From Martinezella rhizogenes (lineage in GTDB: Bacteria > Pseudomonadota > Alphaproteobacteria > Rhizobiales > Rhizobiaceae), in the NCBI RefSeq assembly GCF_000799715.1, contig NZ_JUHG01000020.1, forward strand, positions 225,777 through 289,776: a DNA stretch of 64,000 nt, in the 5' to 3' direction. This document shows, piece after piece, positions 26,700-35,182 of this stretch; position 1 is the first letter of the stretch; every line of letters starts with the position of its first letter. The notes under the pieces are model-generated. The model searched no databases. It was not told the DNA's origin and was given only the letters and a program-made list of their open reading frames with translations. The translations under genes were made by a program, and so were the position numbers.

Positions 26700-27847
26700 C
26701 ACTGGCCCGCCTCGTCTGTGGAAAGCAGTGGCGAAACCAGCCGCAATATCTTCTGGAGAACAGGATTGCGATGCCGGAAGAACATCGTGTTGGCCGTCAG
26801 CTTGCTGCCAAGCCGCACCTTGTTTTCATAATAGGCCTGGCCGCTCTGATAGCGGCCGATCCCGTGTTCGAGGCAATAGCGCAGATTGGTGAACCAGCTC
26901 AGGAAATAGAGATTGTACGGCCGCCCCGCCTCGCCATCCATGCAGAAAAACTTGTCGATGGCGATGTGTTCGTCATGCACGATCAGATTGGCGGCCAGCA
27001 GCCTGTCTTCGAGGAAATAGAAGGCACAGAAGGAGTGGCCGCGCATGCGGGCGAGGATGCCCTCGAAATAGTCCGGCGTGAGCTCCTCGAACTGCCATTC
27101 GCTGCGATTGCGCGTGTCGTGATAGAGCGCCATGACCTCCGGCAGGAAATCGCCGAAATCCGTCCGCATTTCGACCCTGACCTGCTCGAAGGATTTCAGC
27201 TTGCGGCGCATGTCCTTGCGGGTGCCGGAGGAAAGCCTGGCGAGATATTCGTCGATCGTCTTGAAATCCACGTCGAGCCAGGCGGTCGGCAAGCCACCGA
27301 TCGAGGCATAGCCGCGGCCTGAGAGCAGGCCGCCGAATTCGGCAGTGACCGGCGCTGGAATGTCCTTGATGCCCATCAGCGAGCATTCTTCCGTTGCTGC
27401 AAGCTCCTCGAAGAACGACAACAACTCGGCAAACAGCACCGCGCGACGCTCTAGCGGCACATCGGGATGAAAGCCGACCGTGCCTGTTTCCGTGCAGGGA
27501 GAACCAAGGCAGGCGAGGCGCAGCGTCAGGAAGCCCGGGAAGCGCCGCCGCGCGCGGCGCACGGCCTTGCGGAGCCGGCCGTCCTCCAATGTCGTGTCCA
27601 GCGCATACGGACAGAGGAAAACCGGCATGGCGGCACTGACCCGTCCGTCCTCGACGATGGTGATGTAGCGCCAGTCGAAACCGTCGAAACCGGCCCCCTC
27701 GATGGCCAGCAGGCAGTCGTAGTCCTCGACCTGACCGCGAAAGCAGGCATTCCAGGCATCGCGGCCGACGGCGCGGATGCTGAAATGCACCTCGGCGACA
27801 GGATCCCGGTCCGGCGCGGGCAAATATCTAGGCAAGGGCTTGAGCAT
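26699..27847 (-). CDS. GNAT/FemAB-like acyltransferase (BioF2-like domain)
   Basis: 382 residues. The C-terminal half matches the Acetyltransf_6 (FemAB/BioF2-like) pattern: DEYLARLSSGTRKDMRRKLK, EVMALYHDTRNRSEWQFEELTPDYFEGI, AFYFLEDRLLAANLIVHDE and YFLSWFTNLRYCLEHGIGRYQSGQAYYENK. Such proteins move acyl or aminoacyl groups onto amines. I use the ATG at 27847 with GAGGCCAGCC upstream; it then overlaps the hydrolase gene by 20 bp. The donor and acceptor are unknown; in context it may acylate the amine made by the aminotransferase. Confidence 0.83.
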   Translation of the reverse strand: MLKPLPRYLPAPDRDPVAEVHFSIRAVGRDAWNACFRGQVEDYDCLLAIEGAGFDGFDWRYITIVEDGRVSAAMPVFLCPYALDTTLEDGRLRKAVRRARRRFPGFLTLRLACLGSPCTETGTVGFHPDVPLERRAVLFAELLSFFEELAATEECSLMGIKDIPAPVTAEFGGLLSGRGYASIGGLPTAWLDVDFKTIDEYLARLSSGTRKDMRRKLKSFEQVRVEMRTDFGDFLPEVMALYHDTRNRSEWQFEELTPDYFEGILARMRGHSFCAFYFLEDRLLAANLIVHDEHIAIDKFFCMDGEAGRPYNLYFLSWFTNLRYCLEHGIGRYQSGQAYYENKVRLGSKLTANTMFFRHRNPVLQKILRLVSPLLSTDEAGQ

Positions 27848-28643
27848 GGCTGGCCTCGAAAAAGTCGGCGGTGAAGTCCGCCACCTGCCGATGCTGACGG
27901 TCGACATGGATCATGTGGTAACTGTCCTTGATCCATCTGAGCTCGTGCGGACCGCCGATGTGATCGGAAATGTAACGCGCATGTTTGGGGCTGCTGAGGT
28001 CGTCGTCCTCGGCATGCAGGATCAGGGTCGGCGTCTTCATCTGCGGCAGCCGACCGCGCAGGGTCTTGCCCAGCCGATGCATTTCGACCAGCCCCTTGCC
28101 GGGGAATGTTTCGAGAACGCCTTCCCCGGCCATAGTCCCGATCAGCCGACGCATGCGCTCGTCCTTGATCCCGAGGGATGCGGTCTCGCGGAAATTGAGA
28201 CGATCGAGAAAAGGAATGCGCGACAACCAGCTGATCTGCGAGGACAAAAGCGGATAATAGAAGGGGACATCCCAGCCGTCATAATGAAAGCAGGGAGAAT
28301 AGATCGCCACGGCACGGATCGTTTCCGGCTGGCGTTCGGCCGCCAGCATCGAAAGCTTGCCGCCAACGCAGATACCGGCCGCAAAGACCTGCTGCGTTCT
28401 CTCGGCAAGCACCGACGATGCCTGCACGACGCTGTCCAGCCAGTCCTCCCATCGCGAGCGCCGCAGCGTGCCGGCATCCACCCCATGGCCGGCCAGAAGC
28501 GGTGCATAGACGCTATAGCCTTTGCGATTGAGCTGGCGGGCAACCAGCTTCATCTCGGCCGGAGCCCCTGTCAGCCCGTGGATCAGGAGGACGCCTTTTC
28601 CATTGGTGCCCTCCAGATAAAAGCTCAGCCCGTCAGCTTTCAT
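27828..28643 (-). CDS. Alpha/beta hydrolase, carboxylesterase-like, with Cys nucleophile site
   Basis: 271 residues. Opens with VLLIHGLTGAPAEM (oxyanion region) and GYSVYAPLLAGHG. The nucleophile elbow is AGICVGGKLS, so Cys92 stands where Ser is usual, as in dienelactone hydrolases. The acid-base end is HAEDDDLSSPKHARYI and DSYHMIHVD with the catalytic His. Overlaps the desaturase gene by 11 bp. Could release or transfer an acyl chain; reaction not known. Confidence 0.86.
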   Translation of the reverse strand: MKADGLSFYLEGTNGKGVLLIHGLTGAPAEMKLVARQLNRKGYSVYAPLLAGHGVDAGTLRRSRWEDWLDSVVQASSVLAERTQQVFAAGICVGGKLSMLAAERQPETIRAVAIYSPCFHYDGWDVPFYYPLLSSQISWLSRIPFLDRLNFRETASLGIKDERMRRLIGTMAGEGVLETFPGKGLVEMHRLGKTLRGRLPQMKTPTLILHAEDDDLSSPKHARYISDHIGGPHELRWIKDSYHMIHVDRQHRQVADFTADFFEASHAQALA

Positions 28644-29505
28644 GAGAAAGCTCCGACTGCCGGTTCTCCTTGGCCATGAAGCCAAGCGCATGGCAGGTGC
28701 TGATCACATGCGTACCAGCCTTTTCCTGCTCGTCCTTGATCTGCTCGTGCAGCGTCGGCAGTTTCGTCCAGTGCGTCTTCGGGCGGTAATGATGTTCGGC
28801 ATGATAGCCATTGCCGAACCACAGCCAGTTGTAGAACGGCTTGTGGCTGGAAACGCCCCAGGCGATCGGCTCATCCGGGTCGCCGTGCAGATGCTCGTAG
28901 TAGCCGTTCAGCGACGACAGGCAGTTGCCCAGATAATAGAAGGGCACGAAGAACAGCACCGCCTTCCAGTCATAGATCAACGCCAGCGCGGCGAGACCGA
29001 GGAAGAAGAACAGCTCGAACCGGCCCCACTTCGCATCGAAGGGACGGCGACGGGCGATGGCCTTGTGGATGTCACCGAGGCTATCGCGGAAAAAGCTCAG
29101 GAAGGTGTAGGACCACACATTCTCCGGCTCGCCGTTGCGGCCGTGACGATAGATCGACAACATGTCGATCGTCTCGCCCTTGTCGTCCGGCCGGTCACTG
29201 TTGCCGGAGTGATGGCGCATATGCACCCAATGATAATAGGTCTGCGAGAAACCGATCGCGACCGATTCCAGCAGGCTGAAGGCATAGTTCATCCAGCGCG
29301 GCTTGAAGTAGGGCGTGTGGATGAAATTATGGGATATGCTGTTGATGTTCCACGAGATCGACACGGCATAGAGGCAGCCGAGAACAGCCGAAAGCCATAG
29401 CGGTCGGCTTTCGAAACCGACGATCAGGTAGACGTCGAAGGCGAGATGCGCCACGGCGGCCAGAACCGGCGCCGCGTCCCATCTGGTATGAGCAAAGATT
29501 TTCAT
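28633..29505 (-). CDS. Membrane fatty acid desaturase
   Basis: 290 residues, several membrane helices, and the three di-iron histidine boxes of membrane desaturases: HNFIH at 59-63, HMRHH at 95-99 and HAEHH at 235-239. This is the FA_desaturase family (acyl-lipid or hydroxylase type). Start ATG overlaps the TGA of the small permease gene (ATGA). In the same operon as a CFA-type methyltransferase, which needs an unsaturated chain as substrate: a plausible direct link. Confidence 0.9.
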   Translation of the reverse strand: MKIFAHTRWDAAPVLAAVAHLAFDVYLIVGFESRPLWLSAVLGCLYAVSISWNINSISHNFIHTPYFKPRWMNYAFSLLESVAIGFSQTYYHWVHMRHHSGNSDRPDDKGETIDMLSIYRHGRNGEPENVWSYTFLSFFRDSLGDIHKAIARRRPFDAKWGRFELFFFLGLAALALIYDWKAVLFFVPFYYLGNCLSSLNGYYEHLHGDPDEPIAWGVSSHKPFYNWLWFGNGYHAEHHYRPKTHWTKLPTLHEQIKDEQEKAGTHVISTCHALGFMAKENRQSELSHES

Positions 29506-29855
29506 AGTCCGGTTACTCCCACACAGGCCACGCCGGCGGTCACCAGGAACACGCCCATCGCGTGGCGGAGATTGATGTTTTCCTTGAAGATCACGCCCCC
29601 GGCGAGCACGACGACGACATAGCTCAGCGCCATCAGCGGAAAGGCGATGGTGAGGGGAACGCGTTCGAGCACGGCGGTCCAGGCGAATAGCTCGACCGCC
29701 CAGAAGAGGATGCCGAGCCATGTGACCGGCTTTGTCAACGCGACAAGCAATGCGCTTTCGTTCGCCGATTGTTTGAAGCAGACCTCGCGCGCCGTTTCCG
29801 CCAGCACGCAGAATAGGATGAGACCAAGCATCGGAAGGGTCAGGCTGCCGCTCAT
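29502..29855 (-). CDS. Small EamA-type permease subunit 1 (ArnE/ArnF-like)
   Basis: 117 residues, four hydrophobic helices. Helix 1 LPMLGLILFCVLAETAREVCFKQSAN and helix 3-4 LTIAFPLMALSYVVVVLAGGVIFKENINLRHAMG are the ArnE/SMR pattern with a Glu in the first helix. Pairs in the operon with the 142-residue permease. ATGA overlaps at both ends show strict translational coupling. Confidence 0.83.
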   Translation of the reverse strand: MSGSLTLPMLGLILFCVLAETAREVCFKQSANESALLVALTKPVTWLGILFWAVELFAWTAVLERVPLTIAFPLMALSYVVVVLAGGVIFKENINLRHAMGVFLVTAGVACVGVTGL

Positions 29856-30805
29856 GCCATGTACTCCGCCAGCACTTCGAGCAGCGCGTGATTTGCGGCG
29901 CTGTTGATGTTTCTGGTCGTCTCGACCTTCGGCCGGATGCGCGGCTGATCGATGAAGATCTCGGCCCGCTTCATCAGCTTGGTGCGAAGATCGCCGGCAT
30001 AGCTTGGCGCGGAATAGTCGCCGATGACATCCGCGCCGATGATACGATGCCGGCTACCGATTTCGCTGATCAGCGCCAGGAGATAGGGCAGCCGCATGCG
30101 GCCCTGATCCCAGTTGGTGACCGCATCATCGGCGGCAAGCACATCCTTGTCGATCGTCAGGTAAACCGCCTCGGTACGAATCCGGCTCAGCATCCGGTCG
30201 ATGAAATTGTCCTCGCCGATCTCGGCGATGGATTTCCAGTGCAGCGCGCCCTTGTCCTGCCGGTAGCTGGCGCCGCTTCCGTAATCGGCCAGCACCCGGC
30301 TCGGCGGATGTTCGTAAGGGTAGAGTTCCAGCTTGCCTTCACCGAGCCAGTGCAGATTGGCGCCCTTGCGCTCGGGGCTGCGGAGATCCCGGCTGCAAAC
30401 GCCGATGGTGATGACCTTCTGGATGTTGCGATGGGCAAGAGCGCTGTTGACCCAGGACCCGCAATGCATGCCGCCTTCGAAGGTGACCCAGTCCGGATGA
30501 TTATCGAAATGAATGAGCGTCGTCGCAACAGGCTGTCGTTCCAGAGCTCCATCGAGAAGCAGGGCTGTCACATGATGAAAATCGCCCGAGCCCATGAAGC
30601 AGAGCTGAGGATCCTTGCCGAGCGTGGGGGTGCTCTTGGCAATATCGCGGGCGAGTTCGGCAAGCGCATTCTGCTTGCCCCAGAGCCGGACTGCTTTTCC
30701 GGCTCCCTTGTCGAAATACTGGTGCGCGCCGGCAAGCTTGCAGGCGCGCACGAAATCCGGTTGCAGCTCCAAAGCATCATCGAGATGAAGAAGAAGGAGC
30801 TGCAC
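29852..30805 (-). CDS. Arginase-fold (UPF0489-like) protein
   Basis: 317 residues, ureohydrolase-like. Metal-site motifs are kept in altered form: GDFHH at 74-78, HFDNHPDW (arginase DAHxD) at 99-106 and LTIDKDVLAADDAVTNWDQG (SxDxDxxDP) from about 216. The GTG start at 30805 follows GGAG and lies 4 bp after the aminotransferase stop. Arginases cut guanidines to amines and urea, agmatinases likewise, so an amine-forming or amidine-cleaving step beside an aminotransferase is plausible, but the substrate is not known. Confidence 0.8.
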   Translation of the reverse strand: MQLLLLHLDDALELQPDFVRACKLAGAHQYFDKGAGKAVRLWGKQNALAELARDIAKSTPTLGKDPQLCFMGSGDFHHVTALLLDGALERQPVATTLIHFDNHPDWVTFEGGMHCGSWVNSALAHRNIQKVITIGVCSRDLRSPERKGANLHWLGEGKLELYPYEHPPSRVLADYGSGASYRQDKGALHWKSIAEIGEDNFIDRMLSRIRTEAVYLTIDKDVLAADDAVTNWDQGRMRLPYLLALISEIGSRHRIIGADVIGDYSAPSYAGDLRTKLMKRAEIFIDQPRIRPKVETTRNINSAANHALLEVLAEYMA

Positions 30806-30809
30806 CGTC

Positions 30810-32231
30810 TTATCTCCGGACCGCGCGCGTCAAAAGCTGATCGAGCAGGGAAAGCGCCAGATCAATCTCCTCGCGGGTGATGAGCAGGTTGGGCGCGAAG
30901 GTAATGACGTTCTTGTGGTAGCCGCCGACGTCCAGCACGAGGCCGTACATCTTGGCGCCGACCTGAAGATCGCCCTTCATGCCTTCATCGCAAAGCCAGT
31001 CCATCGTCGCCTTGTCCGGCGTGTAGCTGTCGTCCTTGCAGATCTCCATCCTGAGCGCGAGGCCAAGCCCGTCGACTTCGCCGACGATCACATGACGCTT
31101 CTGCAACTGTTTCAGCCCGTCGAGGAAATAGGCGCCCTTGGCCATGATGGCGGTGCCGAAATCCTCCTCTTCCAACATTTTCATCGCTTCGAGAGCCACG
31201 GCGGTCCCCATCGGATTGCTGGCGAAAGTGGAATGCGTCGAGCCGGGCGGGAAGATGGTCGGGTTGATCATTTCTTCCCGTGCCCAGACGCCTGAAAGTG
31301 GGTTGAGCCCGTTGGTGATCGCCTTGCCAAAGACGAGAATGTCGGGCGAGACGCCGAAATGCTCGATCGACCAGAGCTTGCCGGTGCGGTAGACGCCCAT
31401 CTGGATTTCGTCGACGACAAGCAGAATACCGTGTTCGTCCAGCACCTTCTTCAGCTCGGCGAAGAAGTTCATCGGCGGAATGACATAGCCGCCCGTGCCC
31501 TGGATCGGCTCGATATAGAAGGCGGCATATTCCGACTTGCCGGCCTTCGGATCCCAGACGCCGTTATATTCGCTCTCGAACAGCCGGGCGAATTTCTGGA
31601 CGCAGTAATGCCCATACTCTTCCTTCGACATGCCCTTCGGGCCGCGGAAGTGATAGGGGAACTCGACGAACTGTGCCCGGTCGCCGAAATGGCCGTAGCG
31701 ACGGCGATAGCGGTAGCTCGAGGTGATCGCCGAAGCGCCGAGGGTACGGCCGTGATAGCCGCCCTCGAAGGCGAACATCAGGCTCTTGCCGCCGGTGTAA
31801 TTGCGCACCAGCTTCAGCGAATCTTCAACCGCCTGCGAGCCGCCGACGTTGAAGTGAACGCGGCCCTTGTGCCCAAACTTGCGCTCGGCATCCTGAGCAA
31901 TCATCGCCGCCAGCTCCACCTTTTCGCGGTGCAGATACTGCGAGGCGACCTGCGGCAGCCGGTCGAGCTGGCGATGGGCGGCGTTGTTCAGGCGCTCATT
32001 GCGATAGCCGAAATTGACGGCCGAATACCACATCTGCAGATCGAGGAACGGCGTCCCAGTCCGGTCGTAGACGAAGGAGCCTTCGCATTCTTCGAAGAAT
32101 TTCGGTTTTGCCGTGTAGTGGACGGTATCGCCGTGGGAGCAATAGGCCTCCTCGAGGATACGCAATTCCTCTTCGGATTTGATCGGCAATTGCGTCTCGC
32201 CACTGAAGGCTTCGGCTACATTGGTTTTCAT
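30810..32231 (-). CDS. Class III PLP-dependent aminotransferase
   Basis: 473 residues, of the diaminobutyrate/ornithine/GABA type. PLP Lys302 in VFGKAITNG, cofactor Asp273 in VVDEIQMG, and the phosphate loop GGSQAVEDSLKL. The start at 32231 has AGAGG seven bases upstream; an in-frame ATG at 32255 would overlap the HAD stop by ATGA like its neighbours, so both are possible. Second gene of the operon. Acts on an omega-amino or keto substrate not identifiable from sequence. Confidence 0.92.
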   Translation of the reverse strand: MKTNVAEAFSGETQLPIKSEEELRILEEAYCSHGDTVHYTAKPKFFEECEGSFVYDRTGTPFLDLQMWYSAVNFGYRNERLNNAAHRQLDRLPQVASQYLHREKVELAAMIAQDAERKFGHKGRVHFNVGGSQAVEDSLKLVRNYTGGKSLMFAFEGGYHGRTLGASAITSSYRYRRRYGHFGDRAQFVEFPYHFRGPKGMSKEEYGHYCVQKFARLFESEYNGVWDPKAGKSEYAAFYIEPIQGTGGYVIPPMNFFAELKKVLDEHGILLVVDEIQMGVYRTGKLWSIEHFGVSPDILVFGKAITNGLNPLSGVWAREEMINPTIFPPGSTHSTFASNPMGTAVALEAMKMLEEEDFGTAIMAKGAYFLDGLKQLQKRHVIVGEVDGLGLALRMEICKDDSYTPDKATMDWLCDEGMKGDLQVGAKMYGLVLDVGGYHKNVITFAPNLLITREEIDLALSLLDQLLTRAVRR

Positions 32232-32251
32232 AAGATGCCTCTTGGTCTTGT

Positions 32252-32944
32252 TCATGCGGTCTTTGAATGCAGCAGCGCGCGCTGTCCGCGCTGTCCGCGC
32301 GTGACGCCGGGAAGAACGGCTTTCATCTTTGGAAGCAGGTCGGTGAAGGTTTCGAAGGCGACATGGGGAATGCCGCGGTCTTCGCAGTAGTCGATGAGCT
32401 TGGCCTTCGCGAAGACGAGATCGACCTTGTCGGAAACGCAGAAATCGCTTCGTCCATCGCCGATATAGATCTGCAGATCGGGGTTCTTGACGACCCGGCA
32501 CTTGCAGACGCCGGACCCGGACATGCAGCCGTTTGCCGTCGGCGACGGGAAGAGGGAATAGGATTCGCGACCATCGGCGAAGCAATAGGTCAGCACGTTG
32601 GCGACGATCGCCATGTCGTCGATGCCATGGCGCGTAAGGATACGACGAATGAAGTAGTCGACACCGTCGCTGACGATGGTAACGGGCAGATCACTGCTAC
32701 GGCAATAGGACAGGAATTCTTCAAAGCCGGGATCGATGGACGCGGTGTCCAGCAGGGCGTCGAGATCCTGCCGGCTCGCCTGGAGCAGAGCGATCTGGCG
32801 GCGCATGCACTCGCCCGACCCCATCAGCCCCTGTTTCCACTGGCGCTCTATGTCTTCCCACTCTGGATCGGCGAAACGGGATAACACCATATCCGTCGCG
32901 TCTTCGATGGAGATGGTCCCATCAAAATCGCAAAACACCTGCAT
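32252..32944 (-). CDS. HAD-superfamily phosphatase, MtnX/SerB-like
   Basis: 230 residues, HAD subfamily IB. Motif I DFDGTISIED with the nucleophile Asp6, motif II IVSDGVDY, motif IV YIGDGRSD. Resembles MtnX-like and phosphoserine-phosphatase-like enzymes; a set of Cys (ANGCMSGSGVCKCR) in the cap region is unusual and may bind a metal. First gene of the nine-gene operon, 102 bp after the histidine kinase gene. Ribosome binding site AAAGGG is before the ATG. Confidence 0.87.
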   Translation of the reverse strand: MQVFCDFDGTISIEDATDMVLSRFADPEWEDIERQWKQGLMGSGECMRRQIALLQASRQDLDALLDTASIDPGFEEFLSYCRSSDLPVTIVSDGVDYFIRRILTRHGIDDMAIVANVLTYCFADGRESYSLFPSPTANGCMSGSGVCKCRVVKNPDLQIYIGDGRSDFCVSDKVDLVFAKAKLIDYCEDRGIPHVAFETFTDLLPKMKAVLPGVTRGQRGQRALLHSKTA

Positions 32945-32969
32945 GAACCGCCCTTTCGCCTTGTCCTTG

Positions 32970-32986
32970 GGTTGTGTTTAACAACC
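32970..32986. promoter_or_regulatory. Palindrome upstream of the lipid-like operon
   Basis: GGTTGT-GTTTA-ACAACC, 25 bp before the HAD start, between the kinase gene and the operon. The region further upstream on the minus strand carries repeated CATC blocks that could be response-regulator half-sites. Confidence 0.4.
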
Positions 32987-33046
32987 GTGGATGAGCCAGG
33001 CATGAGGGGAGAATGATGCGAAGATGAAATCGTGGTAAAGTTGACT

Positions 33047-34426
33047 CTATTCCACCTTAGGCAATCGCAGGTCGACACGCAGGCCCGAGCCCCAGCGCGG
33101 CGTCGATAACTCTATCGCGGCGGCGAGCCGGTCCGCCGTATCGGCGACGATGGCCAGGCCAAGCCCCGCGCCTTCGGTGTGCAGCGTATCGAGCCGATAG
33201 AAACGCTGGAAGACGGCCTCGCGTTCGTCGGGCGGAATACCCGGCCCGCTATCGCTGATCGATATCAGCCAGAGCCCGCTTCCAGCCGCGATCATGACCT
33301 CGATCCTGCCGGCGACCGGTGTGTATTTGATAGCGTTGTCCAGGAGGTTGCTGACCGTCATGCGCAGCAGCGATTCATCCGTCTTGACCTGCGCCGCCTC
33401 GTCACCCTCGAGCACGACATCGAGCTGCCGGCTGTTGATGATGTTGCCGAACTCCGCCAGCACCGACGCCACCATATGATAGAGCGGCACCGGCGTTGGG
33501 TTGAGGGGATGATGGCTGACCCTTGCCAGTCGCAGCAATTGCTCGATCAGATGGATGGCGCGGTTGTTGCTGGCCACGAGATCGGCGACGATCGCCTGCC
33601 GCTCCTGCTCGCTGTCGCTGCTGCCCAGCATCTGCAGCAACAGCTTCACGCTGGCCTGCGGGGTGCGCAGTTGATGTGCCGCCAGATCGGAGAAGCGCCG
33701 CTCGAGCGTCAGGGAATGGCCGAGCTTCTCGAGAAGCTGGTTGATCGAGCGGCCGAGCGGCAAAAGGTCCCGTGGCAGGCCTTCGACAGGGATAGCCGAG
33801 AGATCGTCCGGCGATCGGGTGCGGATCTGGCGCACCAGCCCGTGGATCGTCCGAAGGCCACTATTGATGCCGAGCCAGATGAGAAAGCCGATGACCGGCA
33901 CCAGCACCAGCAGCGGAAAGAAGAGGTTGAGGAGGATGTTGGAAACCAGCGTTTCGCGAAGGGCGATCTTTTCGCCGACCTCCATCACGATCGTCGAATT
34001 CGGTATCGGCAGCGAATAGACGCGCCACTCCTCGCCGCGATAGGTGATGGTGGTGAAGCCGACCTTCTGCTGCGGCACGTCCGACAGGAACGCCGTGCTG
34101 CTGTAGAAACGGATATTGCCGTCGTCCCAGGCGCGGAACATATGCGCATCGGCGTAATCATCAGCGTCCTCGTTGAAGGCGAGCTGATTGTCCATGTTGA
34201 AGTCGATGTCGTCGACCTGCCTCGGAGCGCGATCGGGCGACCTCTCCAGAGGGTGACGCAGCAAGCTCCACAGCACATTTGCGTCATTGATCAACTGGGC
34301 ATCGTAGATATTGTCGATTTCGCGCGTCGCACTGTTAAACGCGAAAGCGGCAATCACCCCGATCGTTATCACCACGACCGGCGCTATTCTTAGGAAGAGT
34401 TTACGGGTGAGCGTGGAATTGTTCAT
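33047..34426 (-). CDS. Two-component sensor histidine kinase
   Basis: 459 residues. TM1 about 13-30, a periplasmic loop of about 130 residues rich in acidic residues (VDDIDFNMDNQ, FNEDADDYADAH), TM2 about 162-186, a HAMP-like linker, HisKA with phospho-acceptor His251 in AAHQLRTPQ, then HATPase with NLLDNAIKYTP and GAGLGLAIV. Acidic loops of this sort occur in cation- and peptide-sensing kinases such as PmrB/PhoQ; that is a resemblance only. Overlaps the response regulator gene by 4 bp (ATGA). Confidence 0.93.
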   Translation of the reverse strand: MNNSTLTRKLFLRIAPVVVITIGVIAAFAFNSATREIDNIYDAQLINDANVLWSLLRHPLERSPDRAPRQVDDIDFNMDNQLAFNEDADDYADAHMFRAWDDGNIRFYSSTAFLSDVPQQKVGFTTITYRGEEWRVYSLPIPNSTIVMEVGEKIALRETLVSNILLNLFFPLLVLVPVIGFLIWLGINSGLRTIHGLVRQIRTRSPDDLSAIPVEGLPRDLLPLGRSINQLLEKLGHSLTLERRFSDLAAHQLRTPQASVKLLLQMLGSSDSEQERQAIVADLVASNNRAIHLIEQLLRLARVSHHPLNPTPVPLYHMVASVLAEFGNIINSRQLDVVLEGDEAAQVKTDESLLRMTVSNLLDNAIKYTPVAGRIEVMIAAGSGLWLISISDSGPGIPPDEREAVFQRFYRLDTLHTEGAGLGLAIVADTADRLAAAIELSTPRWGSGLRVDLRLPKVE

Positions 34427-35091
34427 CGCTCGATCATGTAACCAACGCCACGGATCGACTTGATGAAATCGCTGCCGAGCTTCTTGCGCAGATTGTAGAT
34501 CGTCACCTCGATCGTGTTGCTCTCGACCGTGCTTTCGGCATCGTAAAGCGCATATTCGATATCGTTCTTGGTCACATATCGGCCGCTGCGCTCCATCAGA
34601 AGCTTCAGAAGATGAAACTCCTTGGCCGTGGTGTGAACCTGGACATCACCTTTGCGGGCAACCATCGCCGAAGGGTCGACCTCGATATCGCCACAGCGGA
34701 TGACGCTCTCGACTCGTCCGTCACGACGGCGGATCAGCGCGCGCATGCGGGCAAGCAGCTCATCGAGATCGAACGGCTTGACCAGATAATCATCGGCGCC
34801 CTCGTCGAGCCCCTCGACCTTCTGGCGCACGGCATCAAGCGCCGTCAGCAGCAGGACCGGCACCGAATTGCCCCTCTGCCGGATGCCTCTCAAGACCTCC
34901 ATGCCGCTGAGCCGGGGCAGGTTGATATCAAGCACGATTGCCGCGAAATCCGAATGCCGGGCAGCTTCGAGACCGGACTCGCCATCGCGCATCCAGTCGA
35001 CGCCGTAAGCATGTTTCTCCAGGGCCTTCTTCAGGGATGACCCGAGGATATTATCGTCTTCAACTAGCAGAACACGCACGGTCGATCTCAC
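34423..35091 (-). CDS. OmpR/PhoB-family response regulator
   Basis: 222 residues: receiver with Asp55 in AAIVLDINLPRLSG, Thr in LLTALDA and Lys in VKPFDLDELLAR; then winged helix ending TIYNLRKKLGSDFIKSIRGVGYMIER. QseB/PmrA-like in layout. The start is GTG at 35091, four codons before another GTG. Partner of the overlapping kinase gene. The downstream nine-gene operon is on the same strand and is the natural candidate target. Confidence 0.94.
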   Translation of the reverse strand: MRSTVRVLLVEDDNILGSSLKKALEKHAYGVDWMRDGESGLEAARHSDFAAIVLDINLPRLSGMEVLRGIRQRGNSVPVLLLTALDAVRQKVEGLDEGADDYLVKPFDLDELLARMRALIRRRDGRVESVIRCGDIEVDPSAMVARKGDVQVHTTAKEFHLLKLLMERSGRYVTKNDIEYALYDAESTVESNTIEVTIYNLRKKLGSDFIKSIRGVGYMIER

Positions 35092-35182
35092 TTCGCCGAT
35101 GGGAATTATGCAACCGATGTGAACCGCAATTGGAGCGGCCGTGTGGCAAAGCCGTCGAGCCGACCGTGTTCCCCACGGTATC

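Noticed and set aside
33047..34426. Naming the kinase PmrB and its partner PmrA
   Set aside because: Only an acidic periplasmic loop and gene context hint at it; no diagnostic residues were found, so it stays a generic two-component system.
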